Origin: Bacteroidales bacterium UBA1064
Lineage (GTDB): Bacteria > Bacteroidota > Bacteroidia > Bacteroidales > Tenuifilaceae
NCBI GenBank assembly: GCA_002316235.1
Contig: DCDD01000163.1
Span: 1 to 10,134 of the forward strand
Direction of reading: 5' to 3'
DNA: 10,134 bases
Shown here: positions 1 through 7,010 of the stretch, in pieces
Layout: each line of letters opens with the position of its first letter
Position numbering within the stretch: the first letter of the stretch is position 1
Program-made: the position numbers and the translations under genes
Notes under the pieces: generated by a model
What the model was told of the DNA's origin: nothing
The model's database searches: none
Seen by the model: the letters and a program-made list of their open reading frames with translations, nothing else

Positions 1-80
1 CACGTTAAAAGGAACCGCCGTGCCCGCCGCAGGCGGAAGCCGGGTGGTGTGAGAGGGCGGGGGAATAATCCCCTCATACG
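1..80 (+). mobile_element. Possible 3' end of a group II intron (domain V/VI-like RNA)
   Basis: This G+C-rich stretch differs from the AT-rich DNA after it and is strongly structured. ACCGCC near position 14 can pair with GGTGGT near 45, enclosing an inner CCGCC/GGCGG hairpin. After GTGTGAGAGG comes a second hairpin, GGGG-GAATAAT-CCCC. The order (GGAACCGCC, inner hairpin, GGTGGTGTGAGAGG, G-run/C-run hairpin, pyrimidine-rich end) resembles from memory the domain V-VI region that ends many bacterial group II introns. The intron-encoded reverse transcriptase would lie left of the window, so this cannot be confirmed here. The exact 3' splice boundary is unclear, and it could instead be an unrelated hairpin or a degenerate remnant. 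Confidence 0.38.
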
Positions 81-283
81 AAAACATTTGGTTTCTTAGC
101 TATCGTCTAAAAGCGGAAGATTTACTACTTTTGTTTTCCTTTTCAAATTTTTATGTATTTCATTCAGGAGGAGTTGCATTGGCGGAAAGCTTGTGTCTTA
201 TTATGCCTCCTATTGGAAATCAGTTTTTTCCAGCTGCTATGGGTAGTCGTGCATTGGTGGTATTAATAAAAAGGTATTAAGAA
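81..283. other. Intergenic region upstream of the PorT-like gene
   Basis: About 200 bp without a convincing gene. A weak Bacteroidota-type promoter is possible: TTTG at 130-133 and TATGTATT at 152-159, a poor match to TAnnTTTG. AGGAGG near 167 could pair with CCTCCT near 206, but nothing ties this to a function. No tRNA or repeat was seen. Confidence 0.35.
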
Positions 284-898
284 TTGAAAAAACCAGGAAA
301 ACTTTGCGCTATACTGATTATTTCGGCTTGCCCAGCTGTGGTGTTTTCACAAGGGTTTAAGGCAGGTTTCACTCTTGGTATAGCTGCAACCCAGGTTGAC
401 GGCGACACCTACGGCGGTTTTGATAAGGCTGGCCCGGTGGCCGGAGTGTGGGTGGGCCGAAACCTTGGTAACAGCTGGTTGGGCATGATGGAATTACGCT
501 ATGCTCAAAAGGGAAGCTATGCCAAAACAACAGTTAATGAGTTCAATGGTTACTACCGGATGAGGCTTCACTACTTTGAACTACCTGTTATGGGGGGGTA
601 TCGCTTTGTGAATGGCTTTCAGACGCTTGGTGGAATTAGCCTGGGATACCTAGCAAAGGCGGAGGAAATGACTGAGCTCGGCCCCTTTCCCGAGGAGGAT
701 ATCTCGGCATTTAATCAGTTTGAACTGGCCATGCTGTGCGGTGTGGAGTATAACTATAGCGAACATTGGGCTTTCGGGGCATTCTTCAGCTACTCTATCT
801 TTCCCATTCGTCCCTATAAGGGAAATATTACCTACAGGATGAACAGGGGGCAGTACAACCAGGTCGTAGAATTATTGGTAAGATATAAAATACAGTAA
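284..898 (+). CDS. PorT-like outer membrane beta-barrel protein
   Basis: A 204-residue protein with a signal peptide: basic MKKPGK, a hydrophobic stretch to about residue 20, and likely cleavage at FS|Q after residue 22, typical of Bacteroidota exports. The mature part opens with GFKAGFTLG and continues as alternating aromatic/Gly strands with short turns (MMELRYAQKGSY, LHYFELPVMGGYRF, AFGAFFSYSI) and ends in a strand, LLVRYKIQ. This is the pattern of the small PorT/outer-membrane beta-barrel domain family. It should sit in the outer membrane; the ligand or role cannot be read from sequence. The start is TTG at 284, since the next in-frame ATG lies beyond the signal peptide. The stop is 11 bp before the next gene, suggesting one transcript. 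PorT in the type IX secretion system is a relative, but family members are diverse and T9SS function should not be assumed. Confidence 0.8.
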   Translation: MKKPGKLCAILIISACPAVVFSQGFKAGFTLGIAATQVDGDTYGGFDKAGPVAGVWVGRNLGNSWLGMMELRYAQKGSYAKTTVNEFNGYYRMRLHYFELPVMGGYRFVNGFQTLGGISLGYLAKAEEMTELGPFPEEDISAFNQFELAMLCGVEYNYSEHWAFGAFFSYSIFPIRPYKGNITYRMNRGQYNQVVELLVRYKIQ

Positions 899-909
899 AT
901 CATTGTGCT

Positions 910-2046
910 ATGGGTTGGTTTGGTAAAGGTTTAAGGCTAAAAGTCGCATTTTCGGCGATGGGATTGCTGGCTGTTATCACTGGAGCAGATGCGCAGGATG
1001 CTCCTATTAGGGATAGGCTTTTTTTCGAAGTTGAACCGCGATGGGGATTCGTGATGCCCCATCACGACTACATGGCCTACTTCCTTGAGAGCAATGTGAA
1101 CAGCTTTCAGCTGAATGTTGGGCTAAACACTACGGGATATAAGGACTGGCATAAGAGTTTCAACTACCCACAGCTGGGCGGCGGTTTTTTCTACTCCGGG
1201 CTTGGCAACGATCGTATCTATGGTAAAATGCTTGCAGCCTACGTTTTTATCGATCGACAGTTTTTGCCCCGGAAAAATAGGTTTAATATTGGCAACCGGG
1301 CTGCATTTGGGATGAGCTACCTCACCAAGCAGTTTGATTTGCATTCCAACCCCTACAACATGGTTATTGGAACTCCTTTCAACGTTTTCTTTCAGTACGA
1401 TTTAACCCTTTACTACCGCCTAAACTCCAACCTGAATCTACGTTGGGCACTGGGCTTCAGCCATGCCTCCAATGGCAACCTGAGGGAACCCAACAAGGGT
1501 TTTAACCTGATTACCAGCGGTTTTGGACTGCAGTACTCCATATCAGACGATAGGTTACTAGTAACACAGGCCCCCGGCTACCATTCCGATTCAACCCGAA
1601 CATACGTTAGCATTGGAGTTCTGGGAAGTGCCAAATCTGTTTCTCGTGAAAATACCAACCTCTACCCTGTTTACGGCATGTCCGTTGAATGGCTAAGACG
1701 TTTGAGCAAAACCTCTCTGGCTGGAGTTGAGCTCGCTGCCTATAAGGATAAAGCAATTAAGTACACCTATCAAGCTAAGGATGATAGCACATACAGGTCA
1801 TCCGATTCCTATGCAGTTACTCTCAATCCCGCCTACATTATGCAGCTGGGAAGAACTATGTTTGTTTTCCAGCCCGGAATTTACCTGAAACGAGGCTACA
1901 AACCCGACGGGTACATTACCAACAAGGTTGGAATGCGCTTTCAGCTCTCCCAAAACCTATACGCTTCGTGGGCAATTAAAGCCCATTGGGCTGCCAAAGC
2001 CGATTTTGTTGAGTTTGGAATTCGGTACAGAATCATTGCCGATTAA
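910..2046 (+). CDS. PagL-like acyloxyacyl hydrolase (lipid A 3-O-deacylase family), outer membrane
   Basis: A 378-residue exported protein. The signal peptide runs to about residue 28 with likely cleavage ADA|Q. The body is beta-barrel-like, with many alternating aromatic strands and a C-terminal strand ending FGIRYRII. The key segment is FSHASNGNLREPNKGFN at residues 183-199, which matches the H-x-S-N...P-N-x-G motif of PagL lipid A deacylases; H185 and S187 would be the catalytic His/Ser pair. PagL uses a Glu 14 residues after the His. Here that position is Asn199, so the acid residue is shifted (E193 is nearby) or absent. At 378 residues it is about twice the size of proteobacterial PagL, with about 170 extra residues of predicted strands after the motif. 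Likely role: trimming lipid A acyl chains at the outer membrane. Family assignment is fairly secure; activity is inferred. Confidence 0.75.
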   Translation: MGWFGKGLRLKVAFSAMGLLAVITGADAQDAPIRDRLFFEVEPRWGFVMPHHDYMAYFLESNVNSFQLNVGLNTTGYKDWHKSFNYPQLGGGFFYSGLGNDRIYGKMLAAYVFIDRQFLPRKNRFNIGNRAAFGMSYLTKQFDLHSNPYNMVIGTPFNVFFQYDLTLYYRLNSNLNLRWALGFSHASNGNLREPNKGFNLITSGFGLQYSISDDRLLVTQAPGYHSDSTRTYVSIGVLGSAKSVSRENTNLYPVYGMSVEWLRRLSKTSLAGVELAAYKDKAIKYTYQAKDDSTYRSSDSYAVTLNPAYIMQLGRTMFVFQPGIYLKRGYKPDGYITNKVGMRFQLSQNLYASWAIKAHWAAKADFVEFGIRYRIIAD

Positions 2047-2086
2047 TCATTCTGCAGGCAATTGTTTAATATAAAGGTTAATTATC

Positions 2087-2815
2087 ATGTTTTACAAAAA
2101 GTTTACCTACTTAAATCTGCTCCTCCTTTTCATTTTGGGTTGCAGTACGAATGAGATTATTGACCCGGGCGATGTTGAAACCCGACGTGTTGAAATTTCG
2201 AAAAGCTACAGGTCCATTGAAGTGGAGAATACCTTTGAAATAACCCTTGTTCAGGATTCGCTTTCCTATGCTCTGGTAACCTGTGGCGAAAAACTTCAGC
2301 AGGATGTGAGCATTATGGTAAAGGATAGCATTCTTTTCCTGAAGAATAATCTTAACCTGCACTTCCTTAAAGGATACGATAAGGTTAAAGTTGAACTCCA
2401 CCTCAACGAAATTCCTATTACTAACATTCGAAAACCCAGCAAAATTCAAACGGCTGGTGTTTTTCGTACACCAACGTTCTACCTTGTTGACTGGAATAGT
2501 TTTACCGATTGCAACGTCAACCTTGAGGTGGACAACCTCATACTGAGTATTTCGGGTTCTAACTTTGGCAGCTACCATGTGGAGGGGAAAGCCATTAGCG
2601 CCTCGCTTTTCTGCGAGGGAACAGCCCTGTTCGACCTGGCGAACATGAGCATAGACTCTTGCTGTGTTTCGCATGACGGGTTGAATGATGTTTTCCTACA
2701 TGTTAATAGGTATTTAAGCGCAACCTTTACGTCGAAAGGAAACGTGTACTATTCGGGCGAGCCAATTTGTTTGGTGTCAGGAGATGGAAGTGGCAGGCTG
2801 ATTAAGGTAAACTAG
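2087..2815 (+). CDS. Lipoprotein with DUF2807 (GIN, adhesin-head-like) domain
   Basis: A 242-residue protein with a lipoprotein signal: MFYKKF, a Leu-rich segment, and lipobox FILGC with the lipidated Cys at position 19. From about residue 36 the protein has the look of the DUF2807/GIN domain: an opening strand (YRSIEVENTFEITLVQD), a middle section resembling VKVELHLNEIPITNI, and then short repeated strands rich in Ser, Gly and Asn (LILSISGSNFGSYHVEG, ATFTSKGNVYYSGEP), as expected for a right-handed beta-helix. Proteins of this family are common in Bacteroidota; their biochemical role is largely unknown. It starts 40 bp after the deacylase homologue and is probably the last gene of a three-gene envelope cluster. 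No clear intrinsic terminator follows. The long reverse-strand reading frame opposite it is a shadow. Confidence 0.75.
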   Translation: MFYKKFTYLNLLLLFILGCSTNEIIDPGDVETRRVEISKSYRSIEVENTFEITLVQDSLSYALVTCGEKLQQDVSIMVKDSILFLKNNLNLHFLKGYDKVKVELHLNEIPITNIRKPSKIQTAGVFRTPTFYLVDWNSFTDCNVNLEVDNLILSISGSNFGSYHVEGKAISASLFCEGTALFDLANMSIDSCCVSHDGLNDVFLHVNRYLSATFTSKGNVYYSGEPICLVSGDGSGRLIKVN

Positions 2816-3132
2816 CACATTGGTGGATGTTCTTGCTCATGGCTTTGATTTTCCCCAGGTAATTTAAGCATGACTGTTTCTACCTCATTATAATTCAATA
2901 AAAACTAAACATAATTTGATGCTTCTGGTAAATTATTATATTTTAAACAGTTAGTAATTAAATAGATAACATTATATGGAGAAAAATTTCTTTGATTGAT
3001 GATTTTCTCGTATCCTGGCACCATGTTTATAATTTTTTTATCCCTGCAATGGCCATCTTTCCTTATATTTAAAACGATTGCGTTAAAATTTTAAAAAAAT
3101 TATAGCATTTTTTTCGATAAAAAATTAATAAA
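2816..3132. other. AT-rich intergenic region before the carboxylase operon
   Basis: No convincing gene. One candidate distal promoter is visible: TTTG at 2915-2918, an 18-bp spacer, and TATATTTT at 2937-2944, one base off TAnnTTTG. It would give a transcript leader of about 240 nt before accC. The stretch 3085-3135 is almost pure A/T. A 31-codon hydrophobic reading frame at 2999-3094 was not accepted as a gene. Confidence 0.4.
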
Positions 3133-3150
3133 ATATGTTATATAACATAT
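3133..3150. promoter_or_regulatory. Perfect 18-bp palindrome, candidate operator of the carboxylase operon
   Basis: The sequence ATATGTTATATAACATAT is identical to its reverse complement over all 18 bases. It ends 9 bp before a consensus -7 element and covers the place where the -33 region of that promoter should lie, where no good TTTG is present. Position and symmetry fit a dimeric DNA-binding regulator. The regulator is not encoded in the window, and the site does not look like a BirA biotin operator. Confidence 0.5.
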
Positions 3151-3159
3151 AAAAGTGTT

Positions 3160-3167
3160 TACATTTG
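3160..3167 (+). promoter_or_regulatory. -7 promoter element (TAnnTTTG) of accC
   Basis: TACATTTG matches the Bacteroidota -7 consensus TAnnTTTG exactly. It lies 23 bp before the accC ATG, so the transcript would begin near 3173 with a leader of under 20 nt. This also argues against the upstream GTG at 3155 as the translation start, since it would lie before the transcript start. Confidence 0.6.
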
Positions 3168-3190
3168 CAGCGGATTCAAATCTGGGACTT

Positions 3191-4705
3191 ATGATTAAAA
3201 AAGTGCTAATTGCTAACCGGGGCGAAATTGCCGTCCGGGTTATAAGAACATGCCGGGAAATGGGCATTCTTACTGTGGCCGTTTACTCCGATGCCGACCG
3301 TAAAGCCTTACATGTTCGCTACGCCGACGAGGCCTACTACATAGGACCTTCGCCCTCAAGAGAAAGCTACCTGAATGGTGACAGGATTATTGAAGTGGCG
3401 CTACGTAGCGGCGCCAATGCCGTTCATCCGGGCTATGGATTTTTGTCCGAGAATGCAGACTTTGCACGTAAGTGCGCAGAAGCCGGTCTTATTTTTATTG
3501 GCCCCGATCCCTGGGCCATGACCCAAATGGGAGATAAAATTACCGCCCGCCAAACCATGATAAAAGCCGGCGTTCCCGTTGTTCCCGGAACCCAGCAAAA
3601 GGTTGACGACATTCAGGCAGTTCGGCGTATTGTTGATGAAATTGGGCTGCCCATCATCATTAAGGCTTCTGCCGGAGGAGGTGGTAAGGGAATGAGGCTT
3701 GTACGCCAACAGTCCGAGCTGGTGTCGGCTCTGAAAATGGCACAATCGGAGGCGCTTTCCTCGTTTGGCGACGATACGGTTTACATAGAGAAGTACGTTG
3801 AAGCACCCCACCATATTGAGTTTCAAATACTAGCTGATAAGTTTGGCAATACGGTTCATCTGTTCGAAAGGGAGTGTTCCATCCAGCGCAGGCACCAGAA
3901 GGTTGTGGAGGAAACCCCATCGCCTTTTATGACTCCTGAGCTGCGTGAGAAAATGGGGCAGGCCGCTATAGCAGCAGCCAAAGCCGTGAATTATACGGGC
4001 GCAGGGACTATTGAGTTCCTGGTTGATGCCGAACGCAACTTTTACTTCCTGGAGATGAATACCCGTTTGCAGGTTGAACATCCCATCACCGAAAGGGTTA
4101 CGGGGGTTGACCTGGTAAAGGAGCAAATCAGAATTGCCTCGGGTATGCCGCTTTCGTTTAGCCAGAACCAAATCCATCAGCATGGCCATGCAATTGAATG
4201 TCGGGTTTCTGCTGAAGATCCCTTCAATAACTTCATGCCATCACCCGGACTAGTGCGGCATATAAGTGAACCCAACGGGCTGGGAATTAGAACCGATGGT
4301 TATGTTTACGAGGGATACGAGATCCCCATTCACTATGATCCTATGATTAGCAAGCTGATTTCGTGGGGTAGAACTCGCGAGGAGGCGGTTGACCGCATGA
4401 AGCGGGCACTTTTTGAGTATAAGATTACCGGTGTAAAGACCTCGCTTCGCTTCCTTTCCAGAATAATGGAAAATAAGGATTTCCGCAATGGGGTGTACAA
4501 CACCCACTTTGTACCCGATCATTTTGACGAGTTGATTGGCGGTGAAGCTACAGAAAAACCCATATATGAGGATATGGCCGTTATTGCTGCCTACTTCGAT
4601 TTTACCTCCAAGATGGAGCGCGTTGCCATGAACGACTTTTCCATTCAGCATAAGCCCGACAGCTGGAAGGTTTACGGTATTAATAGAAACTTGATGCGCA
4701 TATAA
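3191..4705 (+). CDS. accC: Biotin carboxylase subunit of an acyl-CoA carboxylase
   Basis: Carboxylates the biotin of the carrier protein using ATP and bicarbonate; cytoplasmic. The product is 504 residues. It starts MIKKVLIANRGEIAVRVIR, the usual start of biotin carboxylases. The ATP-grasp features are in order: GDK with Lys near 116, IIKASAGGGGKGM (about 155-168) as the glycine-rich ATP loop, the conserved ERECSIQRRHQK block near 226, and FLEMNTRLQVEHPITE (about 286-301), which carries the metal-binding Glu, catalytic Arg292 and Glu296. All key residues are present. It is about 55 residues longer than E. coli AccC (about 449), in a C-terminal tail whose role I cannot assign. An in-frame GTG at 3155 would add 12 unconserved residues and was rejected. 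The carrier gene follows after 10 bp, so the two are clearly cotranscribed. Confidence 0.95.
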   Translation: MIKKVLIANRGEIAVRVIRTCREMGILTVAVYSDADRKALHVRYADEAYYIGPSPSRESYLNGDRIIEVALRSGANAVHPGYGFLSENADFARKCAEAGLIFIGPDPWAMTQMGDKITARQTMIKAGVPVVPGTQQKVDDIQAVRRIVDEIGLPIIIKASAGGGGKGMRLVRQQSELVSALKMAQSEALSSFGDDTVYIEKYVEAPHHIEFQILADKFGNTVHLFERECSIQRRHQKVVEETPSPFMTPELREKMGQAAIAAAKAVNYTGAGTIEFLVDAERNFYFLEMNTRLQVEHPITERVTGVDLVKEQIRIASGMPLSFSQNQIHQHGHAIECRVSAEDPFNNFMPSPGLVRHISEPNGLGIRTDGYVYEGYEIPIHYDPMISKLISWGRTREEAVDRMKRALFEYKITGVKTSLRFLSRIMENKDFRNGVYNTHFVPDHFDELIGGEATEKPIYEDMAVIAAYFDFTSKMERVAMNDFSIQHKPDSWKVYGINRNLMRI

Positions 4706-4715
4706 CTTTCAGAGG

Positions 4716-5225
4716 ATGGGACTTGAGGTAAAAATTGGCGATCGGGTTGCCGACGTAAAGCTTGTTAAACGGGAAGGCCAGCAGGTTACCATTGAGGTTG
4801 ACGGGAAACTCTACGAGGTGGATATTGCCCAGGTGGAAAACGGAGTTTACTCCATTTTGCACAACGGCAAATCGTACAACATTGAAATTATCCCTGGCGA
4901 TGGTCCTAAAAGTTACTTTGTGAATACCTTCTACAACTCGCATGAGGTTGAGATTATAGATGCCCACAGCCGTTACATGATGAGCCGAAACCTATCGTCT
5001 GAAAATGCAGCAGATAGGGTTATTTCAACACCAATGCCCGGTAGGGTGGTTAAAATCCCTGTAACCGAAGGCGAGCAGGTGTCAAAAGGAGCAACGGTAA
5101 TCGTAATTTCGGCCATGAAAATGGAGAGCGAGTATAAGAGCCCCGTGGATGGAACTATCCGAAAGATTCATGTTGCCGAGGGTGATAATATCGCTGCAAA
5201 TCAACCCCTTATCGAGATTGAGTAG
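4716..5225 (+). CDS. Biotin carboxyl carrier protein (biotin/lipoyl attachment domain)
   Basis: A 169-residue carrier that shuttles carboxyl groups between the biotin carboxylase and the carboxyltransferase. The C-terminal domain (about 101-169) is a biotinyl domain: it opens VISTPMPGRVVKIPV and contains ISAMKMES with the biotinylated Lys at position 135, 34 residues from the C-terminus as expected. The N-terminal half (1-90) is beta-rich (VADVKLVKREGQQVTIEVDG, KSYNIEIIPG) and probably docks the carrier onto its partners, as in propionyl-CoA-carboxylase-type enzymes; that part is inference. It lacks the long Ala/Pro linker of many AccB proteins. AGAGG just before the ATG may serve as ribosome binding site. 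The short spacing from accC indicates coupled expression. Activation would need a biotin ligase encoded elsewhere. Confidence 0.92.
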   Translation: MGLEVKIGDRVADVKLVKREGQQVTIEVDGKLYEVDIAQVENGVYSILHNGKSYNIEIIPGDGPKSYFVNTFYNSHEVEIIDAHSRYMMSRNLSSENAADRVISTPMPGRVVKIPVTEGEQVSKGATVIVISAMKMESEYKSPVDGTIRKIHVAEGDNIAANQPLIEIE

Positions 5226-5243
5226 CTCTATTAAGGGCTACTT
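5220..5243 (+). other. Stem-loop at the end of the carrier gene (possible weak terminator or processing site)
   Basis: AGTAGCTCT and AGGGCTACT pair around an ATTA loop, giving about 9 bp including one G-U pair. The stem contains the stop codon of the carrier gene and is followed by TATTCTTTAT, which is only partly U-rich. It could reduce read-through into the carboxyltransferase gene or stabilise the upstream mRNA. A second inverted repeat (GGTAG/CTACC, about 5264-5284) lies in the same gap. Confidence 0.35.
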
Positions 5244-5305
5244 ATTCTTTATGATTCATTTTGCGGTAGGTCAAGCTACTACCTGCCAAATTTAACCATC
5301 TTTTT

Positions 5306-6847
5306 ATGAGGTCTTTAGAAAAACTTTACAGCGAGCTGGAGGCTCGTAACCAGGCGGCTGAAATGGCCGGTGGTCAAAAACGTATTGATAAGCAGCACGA
5401 GGGTGGAAAGAAAACCGCCCGCGAGCGTATTGTTGAGCTGCTTGATCCGGGAACGTTCACCGAAATAGACAAGTTTGTAACCCATCGGACAGTAGAATTC
5501 GGCATGGCCGATAAGCATATACCCGGTGATGGAATCGTATCCGGATACGGTAAAATCGACGGGCGACGGGTTTACGTTTATGCCTACGACTTCACGGTAT
5601 TTGGAGGAACGCTGAGCCGTGCCAATGCCGACAAGATTATCAAGCTCCAGCAGCTGGCCTTAAAAATGGGTGTTCCGGTCATTGGGCTCAACGATTCCGG
5701 AGGCGCCCGCATACAGGAAGGCGTGCAAAGTCTTGCGGGATATGCTGAAATATTCTACAATAACGTGAGGAGCTCCGGGGTAATTCCTCAAATAACCTGC
5801 ATCATGGGGCCGTGTGCAGGCGGAGCTGTTTACTCACCCGCTCTAACCGATTTTATCGTGATGGTAAAGGACACCAGCTACATGTTTGTAACCGGCCCCG
5901 ACGTCATTAAAGCTGTAACCCACGAGGATGTTACCAAGGACGAGCTGGGCGGTGCGGTTACCCACAACTCCAAAAGCGGGGTGGCCCACTTTATTGCCGA
6001 CAACGACGAACAGGCCCTAATGCTTGTGCGGGAGCTGATGAGTTTTCTGCCCATAAATAACATGGAGGAGCCTCCAATTGTGCCAACAACCGACGATTCT
6101 ACCCGCGAGGATGAGCTACTGCAAACCCTGATTCCCGCCGACCCGAATAAACCCTACGATATAAAGGATTTGATCCTGTCGGTGGTGGACGATAGAAACT
6201 TCCTGGAGGTTCAGGCTCTTTTTGCAAAGAATATTGTGGTGGGTTTTGCCCGGATGGCCGGACACACCGTGGGCATTGTAGCCAACCAGCCTGCCCACCT
6301 GGCGGGGGTTCTCGATATTGATGCTTCGGTTAAAGCTGCCCGATTTGTCCGCTTCTGTGATTCCTTCAACATTCCGCTGGTTACCTTTGTGGATGTCCCC
6401 GGATTTCTACCGGGAGTGAACCAGGAGTCTAACGGCATTATCAAGCATGGAGCGAAGTTGCTCTATGCCTACTCCGAGGCAACTGTTCCCAAAATAGCCG
6501 TTATTACCCGTAAGGCTTATGGTGGTGCTTACTGCGTGATGTCGAGCAAGCAGGTTGGTGCTGATGTTAACTTTGCATACCCCATGGCCGAAATTGCCGT
6601 TATGGGGCCGGATGGGGCTGTTAATATTCTCTACCGTGACCGGATAGATAACGAGGAGGTTCGCCTACAGCTGATTGAGGAGTACCGTGAAACATTTGCC
6701 AACCCCTACAGGGCAGCTGAGCTGGGATATGTTGACGAGGTTATCTATCCTAAGCAAACCCGGTACAAGCTGATACAGGCACTGGAGATGACCCGCAGTA
6801 AGAGTCAGCCTACTCCGCCACGCAAGCATGGAAATATTGCTCTTTAG
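5306..6847 (+). CDS. pccB: Acyl-CoA carboxylase carboxyltransferase subunit (PccB/MmdA type)
   Basis: A 513-residue carboxyltransferase that moves the carboxyl group from biotin to an acyl-CoA, most likely propionyl-CoA (giving methylmalonyl-CoA) and possibly acetyl-CoA. Both crotonase-like halves are present on one chain, as in PccB, MmdA and AccD5. The N-terminal half has NDSGGARIQEGVQSLAGY (130-146) and MGPCAGGAVYSPAL (167-180). The C-terminal half has VDVPGFLPGVNQE near 365-378 and RKAYGGAYCVMSSK near 404-416. Length matches the family. Cys410 sits at the acyl-chain specificity position of the active site (Asp in Streptomyces PccB, Ile in its AccB, Cys in mycobacterial AccD5). No membrane decarboxylase subunit is encoded here, and a dedicated biotin carboxylase is, which favours a carboxylase over a sodium-pumping decarboxylase. 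It lies 80 bp after the carrier gene and ends the operon. Confidence 0.92.
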   Translation: MRSLEKLYSELEARNQAAEMAGGQKRIDKQHEGGKKTARERIVELLDPGTFTEIDKFVTHRTVEFGMADKHIPGDGIVSGYGKIDGRRVYVYAYDFTVFGGTLSRANADKIIKLQQLALKMGVPVIGLNDSGGARIQEGVQSLAGYAEIFYNNVRSSGVIPQITCIMGPCAGGAVYSPALTDFIVMVKDTSYMFVTGPDVIKAVTHEDVTKDELGGAVTHNSKSGVAHFIADNDEQALMLVRELMSFLPINNMEEPPIVPTTDDSTREDELLQTLIPADPNKPYDIKDLILSVVDDRNFLEVQALFAKNIVVGFARMAGHTVGIVANQPAHLAGVLDIDASVKAARFVRFCDSFNIPLVTFVDVPGFLPGVNQESNGIIKHGAKLLYAYSEATVPKIAVITRKAYGGAYCVMSSKQVGADVNFAYPMAEIAVMGPDGAVNILYRDRIDNEEVRLQLIEEYRETFANPYRAAELGYVDEVIYPKQTRYKLIQALEMTRSKSQPTPPRKHGNIAL

Positions 6848-6960
6848 GAAGGCTTATCCCATTCTTAATAAGGGCTTTATATGTGAATCTTTAAATGTTG
6901 AAATGTGAGCGTTCATCTTTTTACAAGAGTAACGTAGCCACTTCTCTTTTAAAAAATAAT

Positions 6961-6996
6961 CGCCTGAACTTGTTAAGTCAGGCGTTTACTTTTTTT
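6961..6996. terminator. Intrinsic terminator between the convergent carboxylase operon and truA
   Basis: CGCCTGA pairs with TCAGGCG; the stem extends past one unpaired A by CTT/AAG around a GTT loop, followed by TTTACTTTTTTT on the + strand. On the - strand the same stem is followed by ATTATTTTTT. It can therefore end both the carboxylase transcript and the truA transcript. Confidence 0.88.
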
Positions 6997-7010
6997 CAGC
7001 ACAGCAAAGG

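Noticed and set aside
166..262. AGGAGG followed by a TTG-initiated frame of about 30 codons
   Set aside because: No recognisable product, a rare start codon, and strong Shine-Dalgarno sites are unusual for this group; probably chance.
2111..2674. Long reverse-strand reading frame (187 codons) opposite the DUF2807 lipoprotein
   Set aside because: No recognisable domain; the + strand frame has a lipobox and family pattern, so this is a shadow.
2999..3094. 31-codon hydrophobic reading frame before the carboxylase operon
   Set aside because: Phe/Ile/Leu content is what AT-rich DNA gives by chance; no ribosome binding site, promoter or conserved feature supports it.
3155..3190. Upstream GTG start for accC adding 12 residues
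   Set aside because: It would lie before the likely transcription start and overlap the -7 element; family homologues begin at MIKKVLIANRGE.
5306..6847. Sodium-pumping methylmalonyl-CoA decarboxylase alpha subunit
   Set aside because: Sequence alone cannot separate it from PccB, but the neighbouring biotin carboxylase and the absence of membrane subunits in the window favour a carboxylase.
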